NCBI GenBank assembly: GCA_950106755.1
Contig: OX467088.1
Span: forward strand, 31,396,401 to 31,460,400
Origin: Climacium dendroides
Taxonomy: Eukaryota; Streptophyta; Bryopsida; Hypnales; Climaciaceae
Reading direction: 5' to 3'
Length of the DNA: 64,000 nucleotides
Positions 21,560 through 31,449 of this stretch are shown one piece after another; position 1 is the stretch's first letter; every line of letters begins with the position of its first letter. The notes under the pieces are model-generated. The model did no database searches. It was not told where the DNA came from and worked only from the letters and a program-made list of their open reading frames with translations. The position numbers and the translations under genes were made by a program.

Positions 21560-24290
21560 TGAACACCCTTGGAAAGTACTTCAGATCGGGACAACAATCC
21601 TCCACCGAAGAGGAAGAGGACCCCTCAAGTGCTATTGGAGTTGTCGGAGGAGGTAGGGCATGACGCAGAGGAAGAGGAGGCTCTCAAAGAGCAATCTTGG
21701 AGGTAAGTTTGGAAGAAGAAATAATTTGAGTATAGAACCAGTGGTATTCAAGGTTTTTGGGAAGGCGCGCGTTGGTACAGACGTCAAGTGCAACGCACAC
21801 CTTGTTTCTTATGACGTCGACTCTATCATGTTAAACGTCATAGACGTTTAATGTGACGTCCGGATAAATTGTGTGACGTTCATGTCTTCGTCACGGAGGA
21901 CATGTTCTTTGAGTTGAACTCTATACAAAGAAAAGTGATTGTTTGTTCCTTAGTCAGAGAGAAATTTGTAAGAATTCAGGAGTGATCAATCAGGACGTAC
22001 GGGAGTCAGCCCCCTACAAAGGTGACAGACCCTAAACCACGGCGTCTTTCCAGTTTTTATCAAGAGAAAGTTCCTATAATGTTCAAAACAACGTTCAGAC
22101 GTGTCTACATCGACATTAGATTCAACGTAGTGAGCAACAAAGGAACATGTAGAGTACTTTGAAGCCGCAAATAGCATATGTGGACATCTCTTTTGCAGGG
22201 GTCCAGTTGCGGGAGTGCTTTGGTTGTACTGACGTAGCACCATTTTCTTCCGAAGCTGATAGTGCATTTGACCTTTTACAATAAGGGCTACAACACAGGG
22301 TCTGATGAACCAGCTTTGGATGCTAATACTGAAGAGATGATTGAGCAGCTGATCCCCGAACAGGCTCACGAAAAAAGCTTAAGCACTGTAATGAAGAAAC
22401 CTGTGGAAATAGACCGACAGGGAGAACCATTCGGACCTATGAAGGTTCCTTTCTCCAATGACATCAACAAATATGTAAGAGAACTTGACCCCAGGTTAGG
22501 ATGGGAGGTTCAGCCTAAGAAAGACAGACGGCGCTTATTTAGGCGCCTATATACAAGTTTGTATTCAGTCCTTTTCTGTGAAATGAAGAGGACTATAGAC
22601 CTTGTAGTTCACTGTTGCATGTAGTTCAGAAGATTGTAAATGTTGTGGAAGGTAGTTCATTGGCCATGAGGCGAGGCAATGGATGTCACCTGTAATGTCC
22701 ACAGCGACGTCGAATACAATGTTACAACTGACGTCAGTGTAGGATCCTCTACAGTGAGGGGTGGTCCCTATGGTCGTCCGCACTATAGGGACGTGCAGTG
22801 TGTATCCCCTAGTGTTTTCTGGAGACATAGGGGTGTCCATGTAAATTCTCTTGTTATTCTTTGGCACATCAATGTCGTACACAATGCAGAGGTAGCTATA
22901 CTAAGTCCTCTGGCTTGCAGATTGGCGTATAGAGGGAGAGTCCGAGCGAGTGTCGGAGAAGTGAATGCAGCCGTTCATCACAAAAGTGCTCATTCATGTT
23001 CGTTGGAAGCTCAATCGATTGATTGATGGCGGAAAACCCAAGCCGATCGGAATGGATGACGATGTGTGGGAGGCATTGAAGGAGGTTCGTGCTACCGATG
23101 CTTCCCAAGAGAAGTCAGCCCATATGTCTGCCATTTCTAAGGGGAAGGCATCCAACATAGCCCAGCATAAGGCCGTAGAGAGAGAAGTCATCTCGAGGCT
23201 GGTAAGTATGTAGTAACTGACGTCCACCTACTTGCCTATGTCGATACCACTTTCATCACACATGTTGCGTTTGTTGTTCCAAAAAATGTCAGAAATGATG
23301 GTAGATGTGGAGGACTCGGCCTTCTTCTTCGCACATGGAAGGACCTTTCTAGGGTGGCATTGAAGCATGTAATCATTACATCTGAACTCTAAGTGTATAT
23401 TTTTCTTCCCCTTGTCGGGTGGCATTCAAGCATGTAATCGTTGCATGTGAACTCTAAGTGCATATTCTTCTTCCCCTTGTACGGTGCCATTGAAGCATGT
23501 AACCTTTGCATGTGAACTCTAAGTGCATATTCTTCTTCCCCTTGTAGACTTTGTTGCGGAACAGAGCACCGTTTGAAACAAAGGTGGACGCAGAAGTGGC
23601 CAAGGAGTTGCAGCATCTGGAAGAAGAGAAGCGTAGAGGTCGAAGTCCCCATGGCAAAGAGATGCAAGAGATGCGCAATCGGTTGGATGAGCTTGAGTTC
23701 AGTGTAAGTCACCTTACTGAGACCGTGAGCACGTCCCACAAAAGCATGGAGGAAATGCTACGTAAGATCCTCGCAAGTTAGTGTAAAGCAAGTGGTGGGG
23801 GGACCCTGGATGTCACGGAGCCATCCTTGCCTATCGGGGCAGGGAATCCACCACTTCTCACGTCACCTAGGGCAGAGGCGTCGAAAATGGCACAGAAGAA
23901 CTGTCTTGTGCCCGTGTTGCAGCCTACAGCTCTTGTAGATGTCGTTGAGCTAGTCCCCATAGTTGGCCAAAGCGATGTCAAAGACGATGTTCTTGTTGAC
24001 GTTAACTCCGACAAGCGGGCTGTTGAAGACGATGTTGTTCACGACATTGTAGCTAATGCTGAGGAGGAGCAGGTAGAAGGCGCCGATGAAGTTGCGATCC
24101 CTGAAACTGCTGAAGGTCAGCAAGGAGTGGAAAATATGTATGCCATAGTCAAAGACTCCGGGGTGCAGGCAACATCTGAGAGGAGAGAAAGCATGATGGA
24201 GACCTCCACGGAGCAACAGGTGATGCAACGTCTCTCTTTTCATTTTAAGTGCCAAGTGATCGACGTGAAGCACTCCCTTTGTTAGGCTAG
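21560..24290 (+). pseudogene. CACTA (En/Spm) transposase-like gene remnants in several exons
   Basis: Coding-like pieces with splice signals. They are about 21575-21700 (PPPKRKRTPQVLLELSEE..., donor GGTAAGTT); 22310-22560 (SDEPALDANTEEMIEQLIPE to DPRLGWEVQPK); 22960-23200 (DDDVWEALKEV, then SAHMSAISKGKASNIAQHKA, donor GTAAGTATG); 23546-23781 (acceptor TTGTAG, then a Glu/Arg-rich coiled coil ending RKILAS); and an acidic piece at 23827-24285. The 'H-S-x-S-K-G-K' helix followed by a coiled coil resembles the C-terminal part of plant En/Spm ORFs (Transposase_24 type). I assign this by layout and by its place inside a unit ending with a CACTA-type terminus at 26095. No catalytic residues were identified. 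Confidence 0.4.
23353..23547 (+). repeat. Tandem repeat, three units of 65 bp
   Basis: Units start GGTGGCATTGAAGCATGTAA at about 23353, 23418 and 23483, each ending TTCTTCCCCTTGT. They lie in the intron between two transposase-like exons, and the last unit runs into the acceptor TTGTAG at 23547. Units differ at only a few positions, so the expansion is recent. Confidence 0.85.
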
Positions 24291-25549
24291 TGAAGTTATT
24301 TCCATGAATTGCCTTGTATGAGGATGGTGTCGTAGCGTAGTAGCGTTTGTTTGCAATGCTTCAATTTTTTTTTACAAGTGCATGTCAAATTGAACATCAA
24401 AGTGAACGTCACTAGTGGCAGACGTTGATGCACTCTAGGGCTCAGCCTGTTTTTTTCAAAGCGAGTACATCAGAATAGTATGTAAGCAGAAGTCAAAGTT
24501 TCCTTTCAGTCCCCCATTCCATTGAATGCGCAGGTATATTTTACAATAATTATATGCATCTTACAGGAAAGCAAGTGCCTCAATGGTGCTCAGGTAAGGC
24601 TAGGAAGTGTAGGTGATTAGAGGATGTCAAAAGTGAATAATAATTGTGTGATGGTGTTGCAAGAAGACATTGAAGTCCTTGGTGAGTCCTCAAGCCGGCC
24701 TCGGCGTGCTGTGAGGACCACGCAAGCTGCGAAGGGCACGAAGGCTACACCGAAGGCAGCAATTCCCAAAGCGGTGGGTCTTCTTAAACCTACCCAACCC
24801 ACTAAAAAGGTTAGGAAGGCTGCATTCCATTCACCCATACTTTCATTTGTTTTTGTATGCAACTTAAAAGAATTATAATGCAAGTGTAGCATTCCTTAAC
24901 ATTTGTTGTGGCTGTATAAGAGTCCCAAAAACAAACATGCACGAGTAGGTACTGCTGGTTTTGACTTGGTGTGGTACGATGCAGGCTGCTGTTGTCAAGA
25001 AATCGGATGCACCTCGGAAGAAGTGAGTCCTTGTTTGCCACAGCGTGTCCAACTGAACGTCGCATATGATGGTCAAGCATGTTATTCAGAACATTGAGTA
25101 GAACGCACCATGTTTTCATCGAAAGTGTTGTAGTTAATGTTGTTGTGGATTTCTTCATAGTACTATACTATGGGCATGTGCATAGCTATTTTGTGCAGAA
25201 GTTGGCAAGTGGCCTTATAATCCCAATGCCATTGAAAATACAAGCTTCTATGCTTGGACATCTCTTACAAAGACACATAATTCATCTTCTAATGGCATAT
25301 CTCAATCTTCCATTCACTCATGAATATGGGCTATAGAGTACATCGTCTTTGATGTTGAGGTTTATGATTCACATTGTTCATTTCGTTCGAGAAAACATCC
25401 TTCCTCTCGCATTGTATGTCTTCTGTAATGCTCAAGAAAACACTGCAGTTGTCACTGTGCGTGTCGAACGGAACACTGAGCGCAAAGCAATGCATACCCC
25501 AGTACACGGGTTGCTCTACTTAATGTCACAATAGACGTGTATGTGGATG
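24291..25549 (+). other. Scattered exon-like fragments, unidentified
   Basis: One basic reading at 24624-24780 (SSSRPRRAVRTTQAAKGTKA then a donor AAAGCGGTGGGT) and one small piece near 24983-25020 (GCAG acceptor, GTGAGT donor) look like short exons of a basic, nuclear-type protein. The rest (25040-25549) shows nothing I can support. Possibly a further gene of the CACTA element. Confidence 0.25.
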
Positions 25550-26095
25550 ATGTCTGCGATTTCAGTAAGGAAGCAATTCCACATTATTGTCCATCCAGCT
25601 CGTTTCCTAAAGCACATTCTCGTTGACTCTGATGTCATTTAAAACATCCTCTTGTCAAATGTGACGTCCCAGAGAACATTACACAGAACATCGGCATGTA
25701 CCGCAGAAGAGTGCCACATCAGCTGCCACGTAGGCTGCGTGCACTGAAAATTATTTTCCACGTTGGATTTTTAGGGGTCCACGTCATTGGACACGTCAGA
25801 ACGTCGTTGGATGAAAAAGTTGTCCCACATGTCCCTGCCCATCGTTAAAATTCCTACGTGGATGCCCAAACCCCTCCACATGGCACTCTCAAAAACTCTT
25901 GGGTGACCCTGTTGTTTTCGATGTCACAAAAAATTTAAGCACGTTTTAGCACATAACATGGCCCGTTTTTGGCCCGTTTTTGGCCCGTTTTTTTAAACGG
26001 ATTTTTTTAGACGTCACTACAGGCACCGTCCTTGTTAAATAAAAAATCACGGCACGTTTTTTCCGATGTTAAGAAAACACTGAATTCTTCTAGTG
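25550..26095 (+). mobile_element. 3' end of a larger CACTA element
   Basis: The region has dense GACGTC, CACGTC and ACGTGG words, three tandem copies of GGCCCGTTTTT (about 25960-25992), and the terminus CACTGAATTCTTCTAGTG ending at 26095. Reversed, it begins CACTAGAAGAATTC. It abuts the LTR-B ORF in mid-codon run (VWKAQERTMKYGES follows). The 5' end of this element could not be found, so its extent is unknown; the transposase-like exons at 21.6-24.3 kb probably belong to it. Confidence 0.6.
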
Positions 26096-27120
26096 AGACG
26101 AGGGTTTGGAAGGCCCAGGAGCGGACCATGAAGTATGGTGAATCCAAGTTCGACCAGGAAGCGGATTCCGGGAACGAAACCGAGGAGGAGGAAGAAGAAG
26201 AAGAAGAAGAAGAGGACCCGCATTTCATCTCCAAGAGGCAGAAGACCACGCCAACCCGAACTCGAGGAACGCCTCCGGTTCAACCCCGGCCATCCAAGAC
26301 GGAGACTCCAATTGGACCGGATGTACCATCCGGGTCGGGAACCGGAGATCCGTTCGACGAATTGGTTGGGATTCTCTGCAGAATCCGAGCGGATTGGGAA
26401 ATCAAGAAGCGGACGATTGGGGAGATCGCGCACTTGATTGGAGCGGAACCGGACAGCCAGCTACCACACTAGGTAGCTGAGAGTATCATCAATCCGGATG
26501 AGCTCCTGAAAATGAAGGCAGAAAGCAAACGATAGCATGATGAGGTTGACACCCTCAAAGCCGAAGTTTTCGCCTTGAACGAGAACGCCACCGCGTCAAG
26601 GGAGATGGCGGAGGAGATGATAAGGCTAGCCGCGAAGGTGAAGGACGTGCTCGGAGGACCCGGAGTCGCGATCACTAAGGCGGGCCTATTTGAAGAGGAG
26701 GTACACAAAGAAAAGAAGATATCCAGAACGCGGGTGGTGCACATCCTCACCAATTTTGAGGAGCAGATAGAGAAGCTCCTGTCCAAGGCACGGGAGTCAG
26801 CGGACCAGATTGTGGAGAGTAGCCGGAAGCTGATAGAGATTCCAGTCCGGCTCTCTAAACTTTCACTTCCGGACTTGTTTCCGGAAGAGGCAGCTCAAGA
26901 ACCGGGAAAGGACAAGACGTCCCAGTCAAGCAGGGTACATAAGAAGATGCCCTCGACCGGACCACAACTGATCGACTTAGATTCCCCGGAAACTGATGAA
27001 GATCGCCCGGCTTCAACTCCGGATGGGGAACGGAACCGGAATCTAACTGAGGTGTTCGAGCAGTTGGAGAGACCTGCCGAGAGTTCTACTATCGGATCTC
27101 GAGTATGCGAGGCAGAGTAG
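26096..27120 (+). pseudogene. LTR-B encoded ORF, C-terminal two thirds
   Basis: It begins inside the family ORF at VWKAQERTMKYGES after the CACTA junction. Visible: an acidic run of about 13 Glu (near 26190), basic KRQKTTPTRTRGTPP, then SGTGDPFDELVGILCRIRADWEIKKRT and a coiled coil to SLPDLFPEEAAQE. A TAG at 26470-26472 replaces the Arg/Lys after QLPH, and another TAG near 26534 replaces Gln (KRQHDE in the B2 copy). The tail 26890-27118 (SSRVHKKMPSTGPQLIDLDS...) is open to 27120. No start remains. Confidence 0.6.
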
Positions 27121-27479
27121 GAAGTTTTATAAAAAATGGGAGTTAGAAGCAAGAACCGGATTGGTAGAGTATGAACCGGAATAGAATCCGGTTAGGATTA
27201 GGTAGGACCAGATTGTCAGCGCCTTCAGAGGTGGAAATCGTGTATTCACTTTTTGCTTTTTGCTTTTTGTATACAACAGTCTCTGAGTTGGAGACTATGG
27301 AGAGTTCTTTTGGTATTTCTTTGTGTACTTTCCATTGATCTAGCTTTGTGTGTTTTTCCCGAGTATTGGCAGGAGTACACGGAGTTGGAGTAAGAGGGTA
27401 TGTACGGGTGTGTTGGTAGAGTTCTCCCTTTGATGTGTCTTTCCGGTTCTAAGTACATGTGAGTGGGTCATGAAGAGTT

Positions 27480-27990
27480 AGGAGTAGATTCCAAATCCTC
27501 AGCATCTGCAAAAGCTTTGCATTCCGGGTAAGAAAACCGTTGATTAGGCTAGGCGGATAGGGAGGGACTCCTTAGCTGCGCTAGAACTCCTGGGTAGAAA
27601 ATCCGGTGGAGTATCCTGACTCTTGTGAGGTCTTGCCACCATTGTTGGTAAACGGAAGAGCTTGGTAGAGGTTAGAACGGACGGATGTACTTGTAGTCAC
27701 CTAACTTCGTAAGGAACGGATTCAGCATCAAGGTCGTTGTAGTATGAGAGAATCATATGAGAGGTCATTGTGTGACCTGTGATCTGGATTGCCATCCGGA
27801 TTGCTGTGAAGGACCAAACCGGATCCTGGTTAGTTAGGGGATTAGCGGATAGGAGAGTGGGTCTTCAGCCACTATAAGTCACGGAAGGAGTGGTGGGCCT
27901 ACCACTTTCAAAAGCAAGCAGCGAACCCTCTGATGGTAAAACAGAGACAAAACTAAACCGGGTACGGAAGGGTGGACCGGAACGGATCCG
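27480..27990 (+). other. Conserved, probably structured non-coding part of LTR-B
   Basis: The stretch after the ORF keeps a series of short blocks that recur in the D copy at 34200-34690 and partly in A and C. Blocks: TTCCGGGT..., TAGGCTAGG, AGGTCGTTGTAGT (27731-27743), TGTGTGACCTG (about 27769), the hairpin AGTGGT-GGGCCT-ACCACT (about 27885) and CCTCTGATGGTAAAACAGAG (about 27920). Family D has AGAGG...CCTCT at the AGTGG...CCACT hairpin, a compensating change. A role in RNA folding, packaging or translation is inferred. Confidence 0.5.
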
Positions 27991-28297
27991 CCCAGGAGGA
28001 CACTTAGGATTGGAAGTTGCAGGGTCCTAAGTTGGGAAGTTAGTCAATAAACCGAAAAACTATTGAAACCGGAATTAGGATAAAATTTGGTCATAGTCTT
28101 CCGGTGGGTTTTTGGATGTTCCAGTTTTCAGAGGTAGAACCGGAAGTTAGAATTTAAGGGTTAATTGGGTTTAGCTCCTTGTTAGGGTTAGCTACTTCAC
28201 AAGATCTCGTGGGTTCGATCTTTAGGGTCATTTTGTTATGCTCTAGAGTGATTTTTGTAAGTATAATAGGGAAATTGCTTACCCTGTGCTGCGACAA

Positions 28298-29646
28298 GTA
28301 ACTATGACAAAAGGGAGTTCCGAAAAGTTTAAGAAATCCATTAATTGATTTGGATCTTCATTGCTTAACAGATGCCGCATTTCCCCTAGGACCCACTCTA
28401 TCCGTGCGGTGAAGTCTACCAAGATTGTCACTACCTTAGTCCCGGTTATGTGACCCTCTTGTATCAACCTAGTATCAAATAGAGTTGCTTTCGTGACGAT
28501 GTCTGTTGTGACGTCGACTACTCTAAATAGGTTTCTGACAAGGGCGAGGGCCTCCTTCTCCCTGTGCTTTGAGGCCACCATCTCACCTTTTGCCTAGTTC
28601 AGTCAAGTCTGGATTGGATCCCATTCCGTCTTCAACTCCTGAATCCTGTCTTCCTTGCTCTTTAGATCTTCATGTTTGGGTAGTCGCTTAATTACTTCTA
28701 CAATCTGGTCCGGTTCCACCTTCAGGATTTCCGCCATCTCTATCACTAGATCGCTAGGCTATTGTGGAGCACCTTGACTTCTCGTACCCACTCGAACTCG
28801 GCATTGAAAAACACAGATCCGTGTTCCTCTTTCGGATCCTTGCTTGACTCACCTCTCTCTATCACTGGGGATTTGATCCATGACCTCGGATCCGTCGACT
28901 TCCGCTTCTTCGTCCTCGGATCGTTCAGAGGTTCCTCGGGTTGCTCTTCCGGTTTCGACTCGACCGGGTCTTTCGGCTCTTCTCTAGACAACCTGTACCT
29001 TTCTAGTACCGTATTGGACTATCTCCGCAGCACTCAAGAGTTCCTACTAGTGGTACAAATGAAACAAGTAAGTGCTAACTAGACTGGCCTTCGCGCGGGT
29101 CACATGCTCTGCTAGTTTGGAGACTATTCCTACTATAACCCTACTCCAATGGACAACCCTATTTGCCATGGCCCCAAAAATCATGTTAGCTACTGTAATG
29201 ATGACCCGTGTAGGTTTTTTTGGGTACAAGATTGGGATGAGAAATTCTAGGACTCTCCTATGTCTCTCGTCCTTGCAATCGCTAATAGCGAACCCGTTCT
29301 TAGGATTTGTAGACCCCGTGAACTTTCTGGCTACAAAACGATCCGTCCTTGATGCTAATCTGGCTCCGCTCTTCCGGAACTAGTACACATCTGCCTAGAT
29401 ATCCTCCGTCCACGTGACTGGCTGTCCTTTTAGAGTGAGCTCGTATTGATATGGAACCCCGTGGACCAATTCTTGAATCATTCCTTCACTTTTTAAGTTC
29501 CATGGTCGGTGCAACAGTCCAACACACCCTAAACTAATTAGAATTAGATTCTTTTCTAATTGTTTGTATTGTTCCGTGTTGTCTGGGATGGCTGAAGGAA
29601 TGATCCGAGCAGGGACAACTAACTTCCGAACAGGCCCCGGCACCAT
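28298..29646 (-). pseudogene. LTR-C encoded ORF, N-terminal two thirds, with stops
   Basis: It starts MVPGPVRKLVVPARIIPSAI at 29646. It then matches C1: LGCVGLLHRPWNLKSEGMIQ, W.EDI, a stop, GSARLASRTDR-like text, and KPTRVIITVANMIFGAMANR near 29190 followed by HW (Trp kept where C1 has TAG). The acidic/basic KKRKSTD block lies near 28900 and the coiled coil near 28580-28300. Several TAG codons interrupt it. It ends at the insertion site. Confidence 0.6.
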
Positions 29647-30031
29647 AAAGCTAAGTAGAAATGAGGGAAGAAAAAAAAGCCTAAGGTGGTCGCTATATCA
29701 CTACTCTTTCTCTCAACTACCCATACGGAAGACTAGCGAACAAACAGGAAAGTGGAGATGGAAACCCCGAGTAGGCAACTTAAATATTGGATCTTCTTCC
29801 TACGGTCATCGAGATAACGGATACAGGACCATTTTATGAACAGTATCCTATACCCGTAGCCCTGATGGTCTATGTTGTAGGTTCTTGAGTTCTAGGTATT
29901 TCTGGATTCTGGATCCGGATAAGTTCCGGTTACAGATTTTGCCGGAACGTCTATTTTCTAATTTGGGTTTTATTAAACTATAATCAAGTTCTAACTAGAT
30001 TTTTTTTTTGAATTTTCTACTTCTTTCCACA
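28298..30031 (-). mobile_element. LTR family C copy C2 (5' part of the LTR split by B1)
   Basis: On minus it starts TGTGGAAAGAAGTAG at 30031 and runs through leader and ORF to 28298, where the family B insertion begins. Its continuation is C0 (4118 downward). The leader shares GGAACTTATCCGGATC and the GTTGAGAGAAAGAGT block with C1. It lies against gag sequence of a plus-strand retroelement that begins at 30032. Confidence 0.7.
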
Positions 30032-31449
30032 TATTTCTCTCAAACTTGATCCATCCCTTGATTCTGGATTTCCACGGCAGTCCCTCCAGAAGTCTTTGAA
30101 GAGATGTGAGAAAAGAGACAAGGAGAAGAACAAGGAACGTGATCGCAGGTTGAAGAACTAGAAGATGGTTTCTGATTCGGAAAGTAGCTCTGAGAGCTCT
30201 AAATCAGTAGATTCGAATTCCAGCTCTTCGAGTTTTGATGAAGAAAGAAGTGTTTCACCCCTGAGGAGATCATCAAAATCCAAAGGTATGCGCGAGAAGG
30301 TTGTTGTCAAAGTAAAGATGGAGGATCCAGATTCCAAGAAGATGATGAAGAGTATCTAAAAGTCTTTGAAAGCGATAAAAGTGAATCCTGCAGAGAACCG
30401 GAATCCAAGACGAATCGTCCCCACTTCCAGAGCGAATGTATGGTGCGAAAGATGTGGAGAACTAGATCACTATCCGAGTGAATGCTAGCGAGCAGCTCAC
30501 AAGCCAGTATATTATGTATACTCGGAGGAAGAGATCTACTACACCATGGGAGGTGATGAAGAAGAGGAAATTTACTAAGTGCAGTTGACGTACGGGAGAG
30601 GGAAAGGAATTGCAATTTCGATCCGGTCCAAATCGTTGAACCAGAATTTCTTATCCGAACCAAGTCAAGGGTTGATGATGCATCAGCCGATCCAAATCTC
30701 AAGTTACCCAGGTAGGTAAGTTGTAATTTGCTATGGTTGTGGAGAACCAGGTCACTATACCAATGCGTGTCCTAAACAAGAACAAGCACCAGGAGCTCCC
30801 CGGATTCTCACATGCTAGAATTGTTAGGAGTATAGAGACCCTGAAGGGAAATGCCCACATCGTGTACGGGCCAGGCCACTTTACAAGCAAGTGCAGATCC
30901 TACCCAGGGAGCAAATGGCACTCAACTACGGTCACTTAGAAGGGATTGAGAAACTGGAAAAATGACAATATGAGGTGGAGCTGCTAGAAGAAGAAGAAGT
31001 AAATCAGGTATCTACTCGTAGTTCCACCAGAGGAGAATTGGAGCAGACGACCTAGAGCAGAAAAGGAAGGAAGAACTACAAGAGGAAGTCAGAATCTAGT
31101 GGCGACTCTGATCCACCTCCTGTACTGAAGAAAACGGAAAAGAGGCGGTCTACTTTGAAGAAGGGGTCGCAATCGACCAGATCCTTAGGGACATCAATAC
31201 TGAAGTTCACATGGAGCTTTCCAAAACAAATGTCCCACCAATCCAAAAGTCAATTAGTTTTGATGATGCCCCCGTGATTATCAATCAAAATACACGAGGA
31301 CATGAGTATGACACTGTCCAAGACATCAAGGACCAGAAGGCCAATGTCACGATTGGAGAACATCTTCACGATAATATCAACTATCAGAAGTTGATTTGGG
31401 AAGCATGGACTAGGAAGCAAAGGAGGAAAGTTAAGCTACCCTCAGTAGC
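30032..31449 (+). pseudogene. gag: Plus-strand gag and protease-leading region, heavily decayed
   Basis: Same family as 15759-17012 but on the plus strand. Order: Ser-rich MVSDSESSSESSKSVDSNSS (from 30165), basic patch, a first Cys motif (CERCGELDHYPSEC), a glycine/basic stretch, zinc knuckle CYGCGEPGHYTNAC (about 30733), a second knuckle with TAG codons replacing two Gln, then DDAPVIINQNTRGHEYDTVQ and NVTIGEHL to KVKLPSVAI at 31449. There D1 cuts it before the protease core. More than eight stops, mostly TAG. Confidence 0.75.

Larger units (their letters stand above)
4119..28297 (+). mobile_element. Composite 24.2-kb LTR-B insertion bounded by exact TSD AGTAA
   Basis: The left edge is the family B LTR start TGTGACAACTTATATTTT at 4119. 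The right edge is the family B LTR end CCCTGTGCTGCGACA at 28297. The bases before and after are AGTAA (4114-4118 and 28298-28302), an exact 5-bp target duplication, and the flanking family C LTR halves fit together at this point. So the outer layer is one family B integration. It was later filled by a further B LTR piece, a minus-strand retroelement (5445-about 17012), satellite DNA and CACTA elements, with loss of about 0.6 kb of the LTR-B ORF. Confidence 0.75.
26096..28297 (+). mobile_element. LTR family B, 3' part (copy B1)
   Basis: It holds the second half of the LTR-B ORF (26096-27120), then about 1.18 kb of non-coding DNA, and the LTR end TTACCCTGTGCTGCGACA at 28297 followed by the duplicated AGTAA. 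It is collinear with the B2 (6830-5445) and solo (41890-40686) copies. Confidence 0.75.

Noticed and set aside
27915..27940. Hammerhead ribozyme (retrozyme-like) suggested by CTCTGATGGTAAAAC
   Set aside because: The core would need CTGATGA and CGAAAC with a cleavage triplet; here it is CTGATGG and no matching second core strand was found nearby.
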